Made by a program: the position numbers and the translations under genes. Shown here in pieces: positions 15,743-16,858 of a DNA stretch of 16,858 bases. Numbering within the stretch: position 1 is the stretch's first letter; each line of letters begins with the position of its first letter. Origin of the DNA: DASSBG01 sp964583865. GTDB lineage: Bacteria; Pseudomonadota; Gammaproteobacteria; Xanthomonadales; Rhodanobacteraceae. The stretch spans positions 1-16,858 of the forward strand of contig CAZOXZ010000047.1 in the NCBI GenBank assembly GCA_964583865.1, given 5' to 3'. Under the pieces are notes generated by a model. That model ran no database searches and had not been told where the DNA came from. It saw only the letters and a program-made list of their open reading frames with translations.

Positions 15743-15775
15743 GTCGGGTTCACGCTGCGCGTGATCCCGACCTAC
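15743..15775 (-). repeat. REP element with GTAG head (right half of an inverted pair)
   Basis: On the minus strand GTAG (15775-15772) is followed by a 13-pair hairpin with one mismatch: GTCGGG...CACGC (15743-15755), loop TGC, GCGTG...CCCGAC (15759-15771). Outer arms are identical to the left copy, inner arms differ. Together the two give a BIME-like doublet with outer 10-bp inverted ends (GTAGGTCGGG / CCCGACCTAC). It may also act as a transcription or mRNA-end block between convergent genes. Confidence 0.7.
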
Positions 15776-15824
15776 TCTTGGCCAGAACGCACCACCAAGG
15801 CACCAAGCCACTGGTTTCCGGGTT

Positions 15825-15849
15825 CCGCTCGCAAAGAGCACGCGAGCGG
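15825..15849. repeat. Inverted repeat CCGCTCGC-N9-GCGAGCGG, possible terminator between convergent genes
   Basis: A perfect 8-bp stem with a 9-nt loop, extended by CCGGG/CCCCGG outside. It sits about 40 bp beyond the stop of the minus-strand gene at 15890 and has no adjoining T-run, so it could be a rho-dependent or bidirectional end hairpin, or another dispersed repeat. Confidence 0.35.
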
Positions 15850-15889
15850 CCCCGGAATGAAGTGTTTTGGTGCCGACCCGCGGCCGGTT

Positions 15890-16657
15890 TTATCCGGCGG
15901 TGGGCCAGACCAGTTCGATGTGGCTGTTGTTGAATTGCGGGTTGTTGCGGTCCGGGTCGTGGCGGACTTCTAGGCGGCCATCGAGGCCGGGGATCTCCAG
16001 TGGCTGACCGTCTTCGAACCACAGGCCGGCGGCCTGCATTTCCACCAGGCGCTGGCACAATGCCCCGGCGGTCTGGGCTGCGGCGGGCGGGACGCGCCGG
16101 ATGGCGATGTCGGGCCGGGCGAACTTGCGCATGCCGCGGCTGTGGATCCGCTGCCCGCCTTCCTCGTCCGGGTTGGCCAGGATCAGCACATGCTTGCGCA
16201 CGGAGGGCAATTCGCCGGGGCCGAAGCGTGCCAGCCAGCCGTCCGCGGCGAAGATGCCCAGCACCTGCGGATCAACCACGGCAACGCCGCCTTGATCCAG
16301 CAGATTGCACACGGCCGAGACTGTGCCGGTGAGATAGTCGAGGCTGTCCGGGTCGGCCACGCTGCCGCGCAAGGTCAGCACCTCGGGCGCGGCCTCGGCA
16401 CGTTGGGCAGCTGTCGGATCATCCTCACGCAGGATCTCGCCCAGGGCACCGGCAAAGGGATAACCGTCCCATTGGCGCAGCGCCTCGTGTGGCTGGCGGT
16501 ACAGCTTGATGCCCTCAGGCAGGCCGTGGCTGTTTCCGTCGGCCACGAGCAGGCGCAGCTCGACCGGGAAGGCGCCGAACACGAAGTACAGCACCAATGC
16601 CTCCTCACCGGGGCGCGGCTGCCATTGCGGCCTGGGCCAGTGCAACGGGCCACTCAT
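15890..16657 (-). CDS. Conserved-looking cytoplasmic protein of unknown function, 255 aa
   Basis: This 255-aa soluble acidic protein has no signal peptide or membrane segment. It has a beta-rich start (EEALVLYFVFGAFPVELRLLVADG), a middle segment SAVCNLLDQGGVAVVDPQVLGIF, then HSRGMRKFARPDIAIR and an ending DPDRNNPQFNNSHIELVWP. The Gly-Gly-Val-Ala-Val and HSRGMxKFxRPD stretches look like real conserved motifs, but I cannot name the family with confidence. The ATG at 16655-16657 overlaps the stop of the upstream gene (ATGA), so the two are coupled and probably act together. One reading is a small cytoplasmic partner, such as an immunity or chaperone-like protein, of the preceding product. That is speculation. 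The stop is TAA at 15890. Confidence 0.75.
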   Translation of the reverse strand: MSGPLHWPRPQWQPRPGEEALVLYFVFGAFPVELRLLVADGNSHGLPEGIKLYRQPHEALRQWDGYPFAGALGEILREDDPTAAQRAEAAPEVLTLRGSVADPDSLDYLTGTVSAVCNLLDQGGVAVVDPQVLGIFAADGWLARFGPGELPSVRKHVLILANPDEEGGQRIHSRGMRKFARPDIAIRRVPPAAAQTAGALCQRLVEMQAAGLWFEDGQPLEIPGLDGRLEVRHDPDRNNPQFNNSHIELVWPTAG

Positions 16658-16858
16658 GCGGCCGCCTCGTCCGATGCTGCCGGTTCACCCAGCGGCAGAG
16701 TCGGCTGCTGCAGTTCGACCCGGCCCTCGCCGGCGGTGATCTTCTTGTACTCTGCACGGCTGACCGAGACGTAGCGCTCGTTGCCGCCGATCTCGACCTG
16801 CGGCCCGTCGGTGACGGCGCGGCCGTTGTCGTCAACGCGCACGACCATGGTGGCCTTG
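16654..16858 (-). CDS. C-terminal end of an unidentified protein, cut by the right window edge
   Basis: The frame is open to the edge. The last 67 or so residues include MVVRVDDNGRAVTDGPQ, EIGGNERYVSVSRAEYKKI and an acidic, Ala-rich tail ending DEAAA. An ATG lies ten bases from the edge, but the frame continues beyond it (K-A-T before the Met) without a stop or a ribosome-binding site in view, so I read this as the tail of a longer gene rather than a 64-aa protein. The stop overlaps the next start by four bases. No family is recognised. Confidence 0.6.
   Translation of the reverse strand, partial: KATMVVRVDDNGRAVTDGPQVEIGGNERYVSVSRAEYKKITAGEGRVELQQPTLPLGEPAASDEAAA

Noticed and set aside
15493..15775. 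CRISPR array in the repeat-rich gap after mutM
   Set aside because: Repeats are 7-bp tandem units and REP hairpins without constant-length spacers, and no cas genes are present.

Overview
The window is GC-rich, with codon use that strongly favours G/C in third positions. It looks like a gammaproteobacterium. A member of the Lysobacterales (Xanthomonadales) is my best guess, from the REP elements with a GTAG head, a GGGAYCC-type heptad repeat, a propeller-type hybrid sensor and a GldA/F/G-DUF4340 cluster. That placement is inference, because no rRNA or tRNA is present to settle it.

The left end (1-1475) differs from the rest. It is lower in GC. It holds the N-terminal part of a secreted protein of unknown function, read leftward off the window edge from a non-ATG start, and a 3' fragment of an IS1634-family transposase. 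It reads like an acquired, partly decayed segment. Two minus-strand housekeeping-type genes follow: a DinF-type MATE exporter and a membrane fatty-acyl desaturase, separated by a clear intrinsic terminator.

Divergent from the desaturase is a 1364-aa one-component-style hybrid two-component protein (4382-8476). It has a signal peptide, about 13-14 propeller repeats, a Y_Y_Y domain, one membrane helix, HisKA/HATPase, a receiver and an AraC-type DNA-binding domain. Immediately after its stop lie three 18-bp direct repeats spaced 18 and 21 bp, next to a plausible promoter. Downstream of that come a 63-aa small protein and a 775-aa surface protein: DUF1566, InlB-type repeats, Ig-like domains and a C-terminal sorting-like tail. 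I read this as a self-contained module in which the sensor drives the surface protein; it is the most interesting part of the window.

Next is a four-gene, translationally overlapped operon (11289-14654) for a GldA/GldF/GldG-type ABC transporter and a DUF4340-like protein, followed 15 bp later by mutM (DNA repair glycosylase). The 407-bp gap after mutM is packed with repeats: a heptad array, a Pseudomonas-style REP-like hairpin, an inverted pair of GTAG-type REPs and another hairpin. The right end has two overlapping minus-strand genes of unknown function, one cut by the window edge.
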